A DNA stretch of 64,000 nt from Bacillus sp. A301a_S52 (GCA_024701455.1 JABXYP010000001.1:1740001-1804000), one strand, 5' to 3'. Counted from the first letter of the stretch, positions 40,288 to 49,088 are shown. Translations and numbers: made by a program. The notes: generated from the sequence alone by a model not told the origin.

Positions 40288-40316
40288 AAAAAGCACCTAA
40301 GGGAGGCGCTTTTTTT
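40288..40316 (+). promoter_or_regulatory. Terminator-like hairpin containing the trmR ribosome site
   Basis: AAAAAGC (40288-40294) pairs with GCTTTTT (40308-40314), with inner CCT/AGG pairs and an AAGGG loop. The AAGGGAGG ribosome site of trmR lies in the loop and right arm, and the T run ends one base before the ATG. This could act as an attenuator or a translational lock. Confidence 0.6.
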
Positions 40317-41003
40317 ATGAAAAAAAATGAAAAGATGGTCAACTATCATACCTCTCTCATTCCTAAACGATCAGATGACGTTATGGCGTTAGAGAGGAGA
40401 GCTCAAAAAGATAATATTCCAATAATGGAGATTGATGGAATTGAAGCGATGCTACAATTTCTAAGGGTCCATCAATCAAGTCGGATTCTAGAAATTGGCA
40501 CGGCCATTGGCTATTCTGGAATTAGAATATTACAAACTCTTTCAGAAGCTGAACTTTATACAATTGAACGCGATGAAAGTAGGGTGGCGGATGCTATTGA
40601 AAATGCACATAAGTGTGGGGTGGCCAACCGTTTCCATATCATATCAGGGGATGCCCTTAATGTACGTGAAACCGTTCAATCTTATGCCCCATTTGATGTC
40701 TTATTTATAGATGCTGCTAAAGGACAATATTCCTCGTTTTTTTCACTTTATGAGCCAATGCTTAAAAAAAACGGGCTTATTTTTTCAGATAATGTTCTGT
40801 TTAAAGGAATGGTCGCAGGTAAGGTGGAGACAACAAGTAGAGCTGTCACATCAATGGTTAAGAAAATTCGTTCTTTTAACAAAATGTTAGTTGAGCATCC
40901 CAGATTTACATCTGTTCTATTACCTGTAGGAGACGGATTGATGGTGACTATTAAGAAAGAAGACAAGAAGAGAGAGGACTGTGAGCAGTATGAAGACACC
41001 TGA
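40317..41003 (+). CDS. trmR: tRNA 5-hydroxyuridine methyltransferase TrmR
   Basis: TrmR (YrrM) methylates 5-hydroxyuridine at tRNA position 34 to 5-methoxyuridine, using S-adenosylmethionine. The 228-residue O-methyltransferase fold has the SAM motif ILEIGTAIGYSGI (57-69), YTIERDES near 81 and the metal-linked VLFIDAAKGQY near 129. It leads trmR-trhP1-trhP2-udk, with the next start overlapping its end. A catechol-type O-methyltransferase is the generic alternative, but the neighbouring U32 genes support the tRNA role. Its ribosome site is inside the terminator-like hairpin at 40288. Confidence 0.9.
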   Translation: MKKNEKMVNYHTSLIPKRSDDVMALERRAQKDNIPIMEIDGIEAMLQFLRVHQSSRILEIGTAIGYSGIRILQTLSEAELYTIERDESRVADAIENAHKCGVANRFHIISGDALNVRETVQSYAPFDVLFIDAAKGQYSSFFSLYEPMLKKNGLIFSDNVLFKGMVAGKVETTSRAVTSMVKKIRSFNKMLVEHPRFTSVLLPVGDGLMVTIKKEDKKREDCEQYEDT

Positions 41004-41919
41004 GCTATTAGTGACACCTACATCTGTTAAAGACATCGATTCTCTCATAGATGCTGGTGCCACAGCCATCATGATCGGAGAAGAAACATTTGGCTTGCGG
41101 TTAGCGGGTGAGTTTAAACGTCGAGACATAGAAGAAGCGGTAATAATTGCCCGCAATAGAGGGGTAAAAGTATATGTTGCGATGAATGCTTTGTTTCATA
41201 ATGAAACATTGCCGTTACTACCTGACTATATTAAGTTTCTAAATACAATAGGAGTCGATGCCATCGTCTTCGGTGATCCAGCTGTCCTTATGAATGTGAG
41301 GAAATACGCACCTTCAATGAAGCTTCATTGGAATACAGAAACAACTGCTACAAATTGGTATACAGCTAACTACTGGGGAAGAAAAGGTGCTTCAAGAGCT
41401 GTCCTTGCTAGAGAATTAAACATGGATGCTATGGTGGAAATTAAAGAGGCGGCAGAAGTGGAAATTGAAGTGCAAGTTCACGGCATGACCTGTATGTTTC
41501 AATCAAAGCGTATGCTCGTAGGTAACTATATGTCCTTTCAAGGGAAAGATTTGAAGGTTGAAGGGCGCAGTAAAGATCGAAGTTTAATTTTGCATGATCC
41601 AGAAAGAGATGCCAAATACCCGATATGGGAAGATGCAAATGGCACACATATTATGAGCCCTAAGGATATGTGTATTATTGATGAACTGGAAGACTTGCTT
41701 GAGGCAAACATTGATTCACTTAAAATAGATGGAATTTTAAAAGACACTTCTTACTTATGTTCTGTGACAGCATTGTATCGAAAAGCAATTGACTTATATG
41801 TGAGTGATCCTGAGTCATATGCTAAATCAAAAGATAGTCTACTCAGTGACATAAAAGCCGTTCAGCCTTCTAATAGGGAACTCGACACAGGCTTTTTCTT
41901 TAAAGAAACAGTCTATTAA
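40990..41919 (+). CDS. trhP1: U32 family tRNA hydroxylation protein TrhP1
   Basis: TrhP1 (YrrN) with TrhP2 forms 5-hydroxyuridine at tRNA U34 in a prephenate-dependent pathway. The 309-residue U32-peptidase-like protein begins MKTPELLVTPTSVKDIDSLI, with the TIM-barrel-type GATAIMIGEETFGLRLAGEF and C-terminal DSLKIDGILKDTSYLCSVTA stretch. The ATG at 40990 follows GAGAGGA and overlaps trmR; the GTG at 40981 is too close to that site. B. subtilis YrrN starts in the same way. Confidence 0.88.
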   Translation: MKTPELLVTPTSVKDIDSLIDAGATAIMIGEETFGLRLAGEFKRRDIEEAVIIARNRGVKVYVAMNALFHNETLPLLPDYIKFLNTIGVDAIVFGDPAVLMNVRKYAPSMKLHWNTETTATNWYTANYWGRKGASRAVLARELNMDAMVEIKEAAEVEIEVQVHGMTCMFQSKRMLVGNYMSFQGKDLKVEGRSKDRSLILHDPERDAKYPIWEDANGTHIMSPKDMCIIDELEDLLEANIDSLKIDGILKDTSYLCSVTALYRKAIDLYVSDPESYAKSKDSLLSDIKAVQPSNRELDTGFFFKETVY

Positions 41920-41973
41920 AATTGAGCTAAGTATGATGATAAAAAGAACGATTCATTAAGGAGTGATTCACCC

Positions 41974-43257
41974 GTGAATCAGCAAACGGTGGAAAAAGAA
42001 GTTATAAGAAAACGGGTCATTACAAAAAAACCTGAGCTTTTAGCGCCAGCAGGAAACTTAGAAAAATTAAAGATTGCCGTACATTATGGTGCGGATGCTG
42101 TTTTTATAGGTGGGAGAGATTTTGGTTTACGCTCGAATGCAGATAACTTTTCAAGTGAAGAAATGGCAGAAGGTGTCCGTTTCGCTAATCAATATGGTGC
42201 CCATATTTATGTGACTACAAATATTTTTGCTCATAATGAAAATATGGATGGCCTTGAAGAATATTTACAAGACCTAGAAAGGGTTGGGATAAAAGGAATT
42301 ATCGTAGCTGACCCATTAATTATCGAAACGTGTAAACAAGCAGCTCCTAAATTGGAGATTCATTTGTCTACACAACAATCACTTTCAAACTGGCAAGCTG
42401 TTCAGTTCTGGAAGGAGGAAGGGCTCGAACGTGTCGTATTGGCTCGTGAAGTAGGATTACAAGAAATGCTAGAAATGAAAAAAAACGTGGATATAGAAAT
42501 CGAGACATTTATTCATGGAGCAATGTGTATTTCATATTCTGGACGATGTGTACTAAGTAATCACATGACAGCGAGAGATTCTAACCGTGGTGGTTGCTGT
42601 CAATCGTGTCGTTGGGATTATTTTCTATATGAAGAGGGCGAGAATACTACAAAAAATGCGGGAGAGAAGCCGCTATTTGAAGACGAAGACGCTCCATTTG
42701 CCATGTCTCCAAAGGATTTGAATTTAATTGAAGCCATTCCCAAGCTCGTTGATGCAGGTATAGATAGCTTAAAAGTAGAAGGTAGAATGAAATCCATTCA
42801 TTATGTAGCCACTGTTGTAAGTGTTTATCGAAAAGTTATTGACGCTTACTGCGCCGACCCTGATAACTTTACGATCGATCCCAGATGGTTAACAGAGCTT
42901 GATAAATGTGCGAATAGACCGACAGCACCTGCTTTTTTTGAAAATACGCCTGGTCATGAAGAACAAATGTTTCGAACACACAGTCAAAAAACGACCTTTG
43001 ATTTTGCTGGAGTTGTATTAGAGTACAACGAGGAGACACAGATGGTGACACTTCAACAACGAAATCATTTTCGACCAGGAGATACGATAGAGTTTTTTGG
43101 ACCGGACATCGAACATTTTTCTCAAAAAGTTGACGTCATTTGGGATGAAGAAGGTCATGAAATAGATGCAGCTCGCCACCCGCTGCAAATTGTGTCCTTT
43201 AAAGTTGAAAAGCCTGTAAAACCATTTAATATGATGCGAAAGGAACAAATGTCATGA
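41974..43257 (+). CDS. trhP2: U32 family tRNA hydroxylation protein TrhP2
   Basis: TrhP2 (YrrO) is the larger U32 partner for tRNA U34 5-hydroxylation. The 427-residue protein has [20 protein letters not shown] (18-37), the diagnostic U32 stretch [20 protein letters not shown] near 180, the cysteine pair [11 protein letters not shown] near residue 206 and the C-terminal domain of the YrrO class. GTG start follows AAGGAG by ten bases. It overlaps udk by four bases (ATGA). Confidence 0.9.
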   Translation: MNQQTVEKEVIRKRVITKKPELLAPAGNLEKLKIAVHYGADAVFIGGRDFGLRSNADNFSSEEMAEGVRFANQYGAHIYVTTNIFAHNENMDGLEEYLQDLERVGIKGIIVADPLIIETCKQAAPKLEIHLSTQQSLSNWQAVQFWKEEGLERVVLAREVGLQEMLEMKKNVDIEIETFIHGAMCISYSGRCVLSNHMTARDSNRGGCCQSCRWDYFLYEEGENTTKNAGEKPLFEDEDAPFAMSPKDLNLIEAIPKLVDAGIDSLKVEGRMKSIHYVATVVSVYRKVIDAYCADPDNFTIDPRWLTELDKCANRPTAPAFFENTPGHEEQMFRTHSQKTTFDFAGVVLEYNEETQMVTLQQRNHFRPGDTIEFFGPDIEHFSQKVDVIWDEEGHEIDAARHPLQIVSFKVEKPVKPFNMMRKEQMS

Positions 43258-43889
43258 GCGAAAAACCTGTCATCATTGGCGTAGCGGGCGGTTCAGGATC
43301 TGGAAAAACGACTGTTGCCAATGAAATTTACTGTCAATTTCCTGAGCATTCTATTTTAATGCTCGAGCAAGACGCTTATTATAAAGATCAAAGTCATCTC
43401 CCGATGGAAGAGAGGCTAAAAACAAATTACGATCACCCGCTTGCTTTTGATAATCAATTATTATTAGACCATTTACAACAATTATTGCAGCGGCAAACAG
43501 TAGCAAAACCCGTGTATGATTACGCAAATCATACTCGCTCTAATGATGTGGTCATGGTAGAGCCACGTGATGTCATTATTTTAGAAGGAATTTTAATTTT
43601 GGAAGATGAGGCCTTACGTGATATGATGGACATTAAGTTGTTCGTAGATGCTGATTCAGATCTTCGTATAATCCGCAGGCTCATGAGGGATATTCAAGAG
43701 CGAGGGAGAACAATTGATTCTGTTATTGATCAATATACCTCGGTGGTAAGGCCTATGCATCTCCAGTTTATAGAACCTACTAAGCGATACGCCGATATCA
43801 TCGTCCCAGAAGGTGGACACAACCGTGTAGCTATCGACTTAATGGTGACTAAAATTAAAACAGTTCTTGAAGAGAAGACCATGATTTAA
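43254..43889 (+). CDS. udk: Uridine kinase
   Basis: The enzyme phosphorylates uridine and cytidine to UMP/CMP in pyrimidine salvage. The 211-residue P-loop protein has [18 protein letters not shown] (9-26) and the substrate region [15 protein letters not shown] (60-74), followed by [20 protein letters not shown]. The ATG overlaps the trhP2 stop, so translation is coupled. The family length is normal. A hairpin terminator lies about 75 bases downstream. Confidence 0.95.
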   Translation: MSEKPVIIGVAGGSGSGKTTVANEIYCQFPEHSILMLEQDAYYKDQSHLPMEERLKTNYDHPLAFDNQLLLDHLQQLLQRQTVAKPVYDYANHTRSNDVVMVEPRDVIILEGILILEDEALRDMMDIKLFVDADSDLRIIRRLMRDIQERGRTIDSVIDQYTSVVRPMHLQFIEPTKRYADIIVPEGGHNRVAIDLMVTKIKTVLEEKTMI

Positions 43890-43960
43890 TACGGATGATT
43901 TTTAAATGATACTTGGCGAAAACGACATTTTTATGTATACTGTCTAACTATATACATTTA

Positions 43961-43983
43961 ATAAAAAGCTATTAGCTTTTTAT
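43961..43983 (+). terminator. Terminator after udk
   Basis: ATAAAAAGCTA pairs with the TAGCTTTTTAT side around a minimal loop; the right arm is itself T-rich. Confidence 0.7.
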
Positions 43984-44000
43984 GTCTGTGATAAAAAAGC

Positions 44001-44029
44001 TTGGCGGGAAGACAGTTTTTGTATATAAT
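44001..44029 (+). promoter_or_regulatory. Promoter of the long greA leader
   Basis: TTGGCG at 44001-44006 and perfect TATAAT at 44024-44029 with a 17-base spacer. A transcript from here would carry about 465 untranslated bases before greA, or could be a separate small RNA. Confidence 0.6.
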
Positions 44030-44500
44030 AGCAAGCAGGAACATTACAAAGTTGAAGAAACGGTTTGAATTGGATATAAATAGTTACAGCGCCCTGATCT
44101 GTTTAGAGGAGGTTTTCTGAACAGAGTGGGCGTTTACGGTTTATGTCATTAGCATATCAGTTCTGTAGTATAAAATAAAAGTCCTCAGTGAGTATGACAA
44201 ATCACTTAGATTTGCCGCCTTTCCTTTTCACTTAAGTGAAGGTAGTGCTGTAACTATGCATGAGTAGCCTTCAAAGGAAATTCATGGTGAAGGTGAAGCT
44301 CTTTCTGTTAAATGCGACCTCCTGAGAGCTTATTGAAGTACATATAGTCCTTATGCTATGAACATAATCTAAACAGGGCTTTATTCAATCACCTTTTTAT
44401 ATGGTAAAACAATCCGTTTCTAAATCAAGAAGTACGTTTATGAACTAAGTAAACATGAAAGCGTTCACTTTAAGGCATTATTTTCTAAGGAGTGGGAACA
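44030..44500 (+). other. Structured 470-base region before greA
   Basis: No protein-coding frame is convincing. A stable two-part hairpin at 44091-44133 has CGCCC pairing with GGGCG and an inner CTGTTTAGA pairing with TCTGAACAG, with GGAGG in the loop. Further on are CAAATC...GATTTG (about 44198-44215) and the palindrome TTCACTTAAGTGAA near 44227. I do not recognise a known riboswitch or small RNA. It could be a greA leader, a free RNA, or the remains of a lost gene. Confidence 0.45.
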
Positions 44501-44971
44501 ATGGCAGAAGAGAAGCATTATATGACATTGGAAGGTAAAGAAAAACTAGAAAAAGAATTAGAATTTCTGAAAACGGAGCGACGAAAAGAAGTCGTTGAAC
44601 GTATAAAAGTAGCAAGAAGTTTTGGTGATCTATCGGAAAACTCAGAGTATGACTCAGCGAAAGAAGAGCAAGCGTTTGTAGAAGGAAGAATACAACAAAT
44701 TGAAACGATGATTCGTAATGCAGAAATAATTGAAGAAGATAAAGATAGCTCAGTTGTATCACTAGGTAAAAAAGTTACATTTAAAGAACTGCCGGATGGT
44801 GAAGAAGAACAATATGTCATCGTTGGTCGGGCTGAGGCTGATCCATTAGAAGGTAAAATTTCAAATGAATCACCAATGGCCCAAAGTCTTATTGGAAAAG
44901 GAACAGGAGAACAAGTAGTCGTCTCAACACCTGGTGGGGATATGAAGGTTGAAATCACAGAAGTACAATAA
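44501..44971 (+). CDS. greA: Transcription elongation factor GreA
   Basis: GreA rescues backtracked RNA polymerase by stimulating transcript cleavage. The 156-residue protein has the N-terminal coiled coil with the catalytic acidic tip ([17 protein letters not shown], residues 41-57) and the C-terminal FKBP-like domain with [26 protein letters not shown] lies eight bases before the ATG. It follows a long structured leader and ends at a strong terminator. Confidence 0.96.
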   Translation: MAEEKHYMTLEGKEKLEKELEFLKTERRKEVVERIKVARSFGDLSENSEYDSAKEEQAFVEGRIQQIETMIRNAEIIEEDKDSSVVSLGKKVTFKELPDGEEEQYVIVGRAEADPLEGKISNESPMAQSLIGKGTGEQVVVSTPGGDMKVEITEVQ

Positions 44972-45018
44972 AAAGAACGGTCACCCAGTGGATGATTACC
45001 GGGTGACCGTTCTTTTTT
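44970..45018 (+). terminator. Terminator after greA
   Basis: AAAGAACGGTCACCC pairs with GGGTGACCGTTCTTT around a 14-base loop, followed by TTT. The stop codon overlaps the left arm. Confidence 0.92.
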
Positions 45019-45287
45019 AGGCATGTTTTACTGTGGCTGTCATACATTATTATAACTATAACAAATGGCTAGAAAAGTTAATGAAAAGGTTTTTTTACGC
45101 TTAATCCTCATCATCAAACTTATTAGGACGAATATTTACAACTTTTTTCAATTAAATGATTGAGAGTGCATGAAAATCCAAATAAATCCTCAAATACGGT
45201 CAAATATTCCTGTATTAGCTCGAAATTATCTATAAAATAGCATATAATAATAGTAGAATAGGTAGGGAAAAGGAGGAAGCTCAGCTA
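45019..45287 (+). other. AT-rich gap before yrrS
   Basis: No gene or repeat copy is present. A TATAAT at 45243-45248, 40 bases before the yrrS ATG, is a likely -10 box; a matching -35 is not evident. Confidence 0.4.
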
Positions 45288-45938
45288 ATGAGTTATAATG
45301 ATTATACGCCTATGCGCTCAGATAATAGAAAGAAAAAGAAACTAAATATCATTTTGAATGTCTCCATAGGTCTTGTTGCCTTACTAATTATTGTCGTAGG
45401 AGGAACTTTGTTTTTCAGTGGAGGCTCAGAGGAAGCGACACCGGCTGATACAGAACAAAATCAAAATGAAAATAGTAATGTAGATATAAATGAGTCGGAA
45501 AACGAGGGTGGAGATATATCCATTAATACTAACGAAAGTAATGAGTTAGAAGAAACAAACGAAGACAATTCAGATACCGACGATAACACTAATAATGACT
45601 CTGATAATGACAATGAATCTAATGACAATGTGGAGGATGGCGAATGGGGACCGATAGGGACCGTTCAGGAAGAACCTTTCGCAGCAGTCTATGAAAAAAG
45701 CCACGTGAATTGGGATGAAATGACGCGAGCTTTACAATATGCCACAGGGTTAAATGGAGATGAGATGACAGTTTGGTATATTGGAAATGGTGGAGATCAC
45801 AAAACAGCTGTTGGTACGGTAAGTACAGCAGAGAATAAACATAATCCTTATGAAGTGACACTCTCATGGGTTGAAGACGAAGGATGGATGCCTGTCTCAG
45901 TTGAACAGAAGAATTCAAATCCATACATTAATAATTAA
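45288..45938 (+). CDS. yrrS: YrrS family (DUF1510) membrane-anchored protein
   Basis: The 216-residue protein has a short basic N-terminus, one membrane span (LNIILNVSIGLVALLIIVVG, about 19-38), a long low-complexity acidic linker of Asp, Glu, Asn and Ser (about 45-115) and a C-terminal DUF1510 domain (GEWGPIGTVQEEPF to the end). In B. subtilis yrrS is paired with the penicillin-binding protein gene pbpI; that partner is missing here. AAGGAGGAAG precedes the ATG. Its stop codon lies in a 50-base perfect palindrome shared with yrzA. Confidence 0.88.
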   Translation: MSYNDYTPMRSDNRKKKKLNIILNVSIGLVALLIIVVGGTLFFSGGSEEATPADTEQNQNENSNVDINESENEGGDISINTNESNELEETNEDNSDTDDNTNNDSDNDNESNDNVEDGEWGPIGTVQEEPFAAVYEKSHVNWDEMTRALQYATGLNGDEMTVWYIGNGGDHKTAVGTVSTAENKHNPYEVTLSWVEDEGWMPVSVEQKNSNPYINN

Positions 45939-45980
45939 GAAAAGATCAAGGAGACGTCTCCTTGATCTTTTCTTAATTAT
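45931..45980. terminator. 50-base perfect palindrome, shared terminator of yrrS and yrzA
   Basis: Arms of 25 bases meet with no spacer at GAGAC|GTCTC (45955/45956) and match without error. T-rich ends on both strands suit termination both ways. It contains the stop codons of both convergent genes (45936-45938 plus; 45977-45979 minus). Confidence 0.88.
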
Positions 45981-46186
45981 ATTGAAGGCTGTTTAAAATG
46001 GATAACAGCAGTGTAAAATTTTTTCCCTGTAGGTGTAAAAGTCACGTTGTGTGAAACATGATGTACTTCAAGCATGAGAGCCTGATTCTCTTCAATTTTT
46101 TTAGTAATATGTTTTTCTAACTCAATAAGCGAGCCAGATTCAAAAAATTCCACTTTATCTTTTAGACTATCGGGTTGAAAAATCAT
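45977..46186 (-). CDS. yrzA: DUF2536 family protein YrzA
   Basis: A 69-residue protein matching YrzA: it begins MIFQPDSLKDKVEFFESGSL and contains ITKKIEENQALMLEVHHVSH, a pattern found at this locus in B. subtilis between yrrS and mtnN. It is mostly alpha/beta and soluble, with no membrane span. AATGGAGAATAA precedes the ATG on the minus strand. Function unknown. It is convergent with yrrS through the perfect palindrome. Confidence 0.85.
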   Translation of the reverse strand: MIFQPDSLKDKVEFFESGSLIELEKHITKKIEENQALMLEVHHVSHNVTFTPTGKKFYTAVIHFKQPSI

Positions 46187-46388
46187 GTTTATTCTCCATT
46201 CTCAAACTAATATATGTTTGATTATATATTAGCAAATATGAACGATTTAAAAAAGAGAAGGTACTTCTTAAGTGATATTTCCCAACGTGCAAAAAAATAA
46301 AAGTAAGATGTGCTGTAAAATGACTTGTTCAGTTTTAGAGCATCATATATGATATAAAGGGATAATAGTGAAAAGAAAGGATGTTAAA

Positions 46389-47093
46389 ATGCGGATAGGA
46401 ATTATTGGTGCAATGGAAGAAGAGGTAGAATTGTTAAAGTCGAAAATGACAATAATTGATGAAGCGATTATTGCGGGGTGTGAGTTCTTTTTAGGTCGGC
46501 TAAATAATGTCGAAGTGGTTCTGTCGAAATCTGGTATCGGTAAGGTGAACGCGGCAATTAGTACCACGTTAATGAATCAACTCTATTTTCCGGATAGTAT
46601 TATTAATACGGGGTCAGCTGGAGGTTTCCATCATGAGATGGCTGTAGGTGATATCGTTATTTCGACTGAGGTTCGTTATAATGATGTAGATGCCACTGTC
46701 TTTGGCTATGAATTTGGACAAGTTCCGCGCATGCCCGCTTTTTATGAACCAGATGAAAAACTTATTGCTATAGCAGAAGAATGTGCTTCAGAAATAGGTG
46801 TACACTCAGCGAAAGGTCTTATATTATCAGGCGATTCTTTTATGAGTGATCATGATAGAGTAGAGGATATTCGTCAACGTTTTAACAATCCTTATTGTTC
46901 TGAAATGGAAGCTGGAGCAATTGCTCAAGTGTGCCATCAATTTCAAACCCCTTTCGTAATTATTAGATCGTTATCTGACATTGCAGGAAAAGATGCAAAA
47001 GTATCGTATGATCAGTTTCTCGTTAAAGCGTCAGTCCATTCAGCAAAAATGGTTATTCTAATGCTGGAAGAGCTACGGTGTTCTCATAAGTAA
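46389..47093 (+). CDS. mtnN: 5'-methylthioadenosine/S-adenosylhomocysteine nucleosidase
   Basis: The enzyme hydrolyses methylthioadenosine and S-adenosylhomocysteine, feeding methionine recycling and sulfur transfer. The 234-residue protein starts [16 protein letters not shown] with Glu12 as the expected acid, has [15 protein letters not shown] near 147 and the catalytic Asp in [11 protein letters not shown] near 198. ATG at 46389 follows AAAGGATG. In B. subtilis it is in yrrT-mtnN-mccA-mccB-yrhC; here the mcc genes are absent and yrhC follows directly. Confidence 0.95.
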   Translation: MRIGIIGAMEEEVELLKSKMTIIDEAIIAGCEFFLGRLNNVEVVLSKSGIGKVNAAISTTLMNQLYFPDSIINTGSAGGFHHEMAVGDIVISTEVRYNDVDATVFGYEFGQVPRMPAFYEPDEKLIAIAEECASEIGVHSAKGLILSGDSFMSDHDRVEDIRQRFNNPYCSEMEAGAIAQVCHQFQTPFVIIRSLSDIAGKDAKVSYDQFLVKASVHSAKMVILMLEELRCSHK

Positions 47094-47198
47094 TTGTGGA
47101 AAACAATAGAGGGAAAAATTACAAGCTTAAGCGACTGTTTTGTCATGTTATACTTAAATCTAGTTAATACAATCTTGAAGGTGATTGAGGTGAATAGC

Positions 47199-47432
47199 AT
47201 GACAGAAAGTCAAATAAAGCAATTGAAAGACAAAGCTGACGATTATCGCCGCTTTGCTTTTATTTTAATTGCTCTTTCTGGTTTTTTAATGATCGGTACT
47301 GTGTTGCCTAAAGAAACTATGATATCACAAAGTTGGCTGTTAGCAGCTGTAGGTGGATTGTTAGTCTTATCGGTTTCTCTTCATGGTATATCAGTCAAAA
47401 CACAACAATTGCTTCTAAAGGAAGAGGATTAG
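47199..47432 (+). CDS. yrhC: YrhC family membrane protein
   Basis: A 77-residue protein with MTESQIKQLKDKADDYRRFA and two hydrophobic segments (about 20-36 and 45-62) and a charged end, the features of YrhC. It is the last gene of the B. subtilis mtnN operon, whose mccAB genes are missing here. The ATG follows GAGGTG six bases upstream; GTG at 47190 is possible. Function is not known. Confidence 0.8.
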   Translation: MTESQIKQLKDKADDYRRFAFILIALSGFLMIGTVLPKETMISQSWLLAAVGGLLVLSVSLHGISVKTQQLLLKEED

Positions 47433-47457
47433 ATTAATAAATAGATAGATCTTACCA

Positions 47458-47492
47458 CGAGTTTATCCTTCCCGAAGGATAAACTCGTTTTC
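47458..47492 (+). terminator. Terminator after yrhC
   Basis: ACGAGTTTATCCTT pairs with AAGGATAAACTCGT, followed by TTTC. Confidence 0.88.
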
Positions 47493-47561
47493 ATAGTTTA
47501 ATTCATTGTACCGAATGCTTTTGAGTGAATAGGCAATTCAGTTGATGAGCCATTTACTTAG

Positions 47562-48191
47562 TTATTTTTTAGCTTCTTTTAACTCATCAAGTACATGTGT
47601 TAATATTCTCGCAGTCAATCCCCAAATGATATGGTCGTGATAGCTATAAAAATGTTCTGTCATATAACTTGTACGCCATTTGTATTTTTTTCCTCCTGGA
47701 ATAAGGTGATAGGGAAAGCTGTCATCAGGCGTTATATTTAATTTTATTTGGTGCTCTTCTCGTGGCAGTACTAGTAATTCACTTACAGGTGCTATAATAA
47801 TATCCTCCACTTCTTTTTCACTCACTTGGAAGGTTGCTTCAGAAGAAATAATGCCTGAAAAAGGGTAAACGATTAATCTAAAAGGTGTGACGATATAGTC
47901 AAGTTCTCCCATTATAGTCACATCATTTTCTCCGATTCCTAACTCTTCGGATAACTCTCTCACAGCCGTATCTTCAAGTGAGGCATCACCATCTTCTACT
48001 TTTCCTCCAGGAAAACAAATTTCCCCTGGCTGAGAAACATGTTGTGAACGAATTTGAAATACAAGATGTAGCTCATTGTTTCGTTCAATAAACGGGACTA
48101 TAATAGCAGCCGAAACAAAATTATTCATGTCTAATAGCTTTGCTTTCTTTTGTTTAAAATGATCTCTTACTGACTGGGAGATACGGTGCAT
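47562..48191 (-). CDS. Nudix hydrolase, probable CoA pyrophosphatase
   Basis: The 209-residue protein has the full Nudix box in GGKVEDGDASLEDTAVREL then SEELGI (about 62-86). The segment just before it, RSQHVSQPGEICFPGGK, resembles the UPF0035 motif of CoA-diphosphate-cleaving Nudix enzymes (NudL/PCD1). Such enzymes remove excess or oxidised CoA. AAAGGATGAC precedes the ATG on the minus strand. It is divergent from the HPr-like gene, with repeat copy 5 between. Confidence 0.88.
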   Translation of the reverse strand: MHRISQSVRDHFKQKKAKLLDMNNFVSAAIIVPFIERNNELHLVFQIRSQHVSQPGEICFPGGKVEDGDASLEDTAVRELSEELGIGENDVTIMGELDYIVTPFRLIVYPFSGIISSEATFQVSEKEVEDIIIAPVSELLVLPREEHQIKLNITPDDSFPYHLIPGGKKYKWRTSYMTEHFYSYHDHIIWGLTARILTHVLDELKEAKK

Positions 48192-48305
48192 GTGTATTAG
48201 TCATCCTTTCATTCAAATTATGTATAAAAGAGAAGAATCACTACTATATAACGTTATTAAATAATAATAATTGTAAGAACTCTTATGAGTGAAGTGGCGT
48301 GTTTA

Positions 48306-48433
48306 TTACAGATAACTGCTTGTAAACCTCCTAGCTCAAAATAGACAGGGGAGCTAACGGAGACTAATGTCCTGATTACTAAACGATCAATCAGTTCAAG
48401 AAGAACGAAAGCTCTCACTGTTGGCCGTTTTAT
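48306..48433 (+). repeat. Intergenic structured repeat, copy 5
   Basis: TTACAGATAACTGCTTGTAAAC, CTCCTAGCTCAAAATAGACAG, then GGGGAGCTAACGGAGACTAATGTCC: the region of the third-stem right arm is absent, consistent with a deletion between two AGCTAAC copies. An inner block follows, and the tail is TTGGCCGTTTTAT. Confidence 0.75.
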
Positions 48434-48623
48434 ATATATCACGCACTGCCTGAGAAGATAAACTTATAACAGAGAACCCTCGTGTACACATTTGGTTCAT
48501 TAAGGTCATCATATCAAACTTTAAGTGAGGAAGGGGGAAATATTAGATGCAATTGGAAAAATACACTTGGCATATGGGCAAATTTTGGATATAATGTGAG
48601 CATAACAGAACGGAGGTGTAAGG
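48434..48623 (+). other. Gap before the HPr-like gene
   Basis: No gene. TATAAT at 48589-48594 is a likely -10 box for the HPr-like gene; a -35 is uncertain. Confidence 0.45.
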
Positions 48624-48863
48624 ATGAAGTTAACAGTTAAAAAGCCTATTTTTGCTGAGTCTGCAAGCTTTTTTGTGAACCAAGCCAGTCAAGTCTCCGG
48701 AAAGGTTATTTTAAAAAAAGATCATTGGGTGATTGATGCAAAAAGTCTTTTAGGTGTTTTGGCATTGTCTCTCCAGCCGGGACAGGAAATCGATTTAGAG
48801 ATGGACGAGTCAGAAAGTAGTCAATTTCTAAAAAAACTCACTGAAGAAGGCCTTTTTGAATAG
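48624..48863 (+). CDS. HPr-like protein lacking the phospho-histidine site
   Basis: The 79-residue protein aligns with HPr/Crh of the sugar phosphotransferase system. The regulatory serine block is kept: DAKSLLGVLALSL has Ser41 where HPr has Ser46 of KSIMGVM. The active-site block GIHARPA of HPr reads PIFAESASFF, so Phe10 stands at the His15 position and the Arg and Pro are also replaced; the spacing of 31 residues between the two sites is as in HPr. It therefore cannot take the phosphoryl group from enzyme I at this site but could be a target of HPr kinase, as Crh is. CGGAGGTGT precedes the ATG. Confidence 0.82.
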   Translation: MKLTVKKPIFAESASFFVNQASQVSGKVILKKDHWVIDAKSLLGVLALSLQPGQEIDLEMDESESSQFLKKLTEEGLFE

Positions 48864-48912
48864 TAGAACTTATTAATTAGTTTTTCATACTTAAATGAAT
48901 AGATTTAATAGC

Positions 48913-48996
48913 TAGGGGTGCCGTTCTACCAGGACGGCTGAGAGGAATTTTCCAACTCTTTGAACCTGAAATGGGTAATACCAGCGGAGGGAAGCT
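48913..48996 (+). ncRNA. TPP riboswitch
   Basis: The thiamin pyrophosphate element has AGGGGTGCC, ACGGCTGAGAGG, GAACCTGAAATGGGTAATA and CCAGCGGAGGGAAGC in the standard order. A terminator hairpin at 49033-49062 follows, so TPP binding should stop transcription before thiG and lack of TPP permit the thi operon. Confidence 0.96.
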
Positions 48997-49032
48997 TATA
49001 TAGACGTTAGTTTAAGAGTTTAATGTTTATTT

Positions 49033-49063
49033 AAGCGTACCTTTATACAAGGGCGCTTTTTTT
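49033..49063 (+). terminator. TPP riboswitch expression-platform terminator
   Basis: AAGCG...CCTT pairs with AAGG...CGCTT around a short loop and is followed by TTTTTTT, directly before thiG. Confidence 0.8.
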
Positions 49064-49088
49064 AATGCTTTTAATTGAGGATGGTGAT

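Noticed and set aside
44518..45024. 168-residue minus-strand ORF over greA
   Set aside because: It is antisense to greA, whose frame is certain; the serine-rich composition is typical of a shadow frame.
48257..48442. Minus-strand ORF of 61 residues
   Set aside because: It lies within and beside repeat copy 5 and has no ribosome site or recognisable protein pattern.
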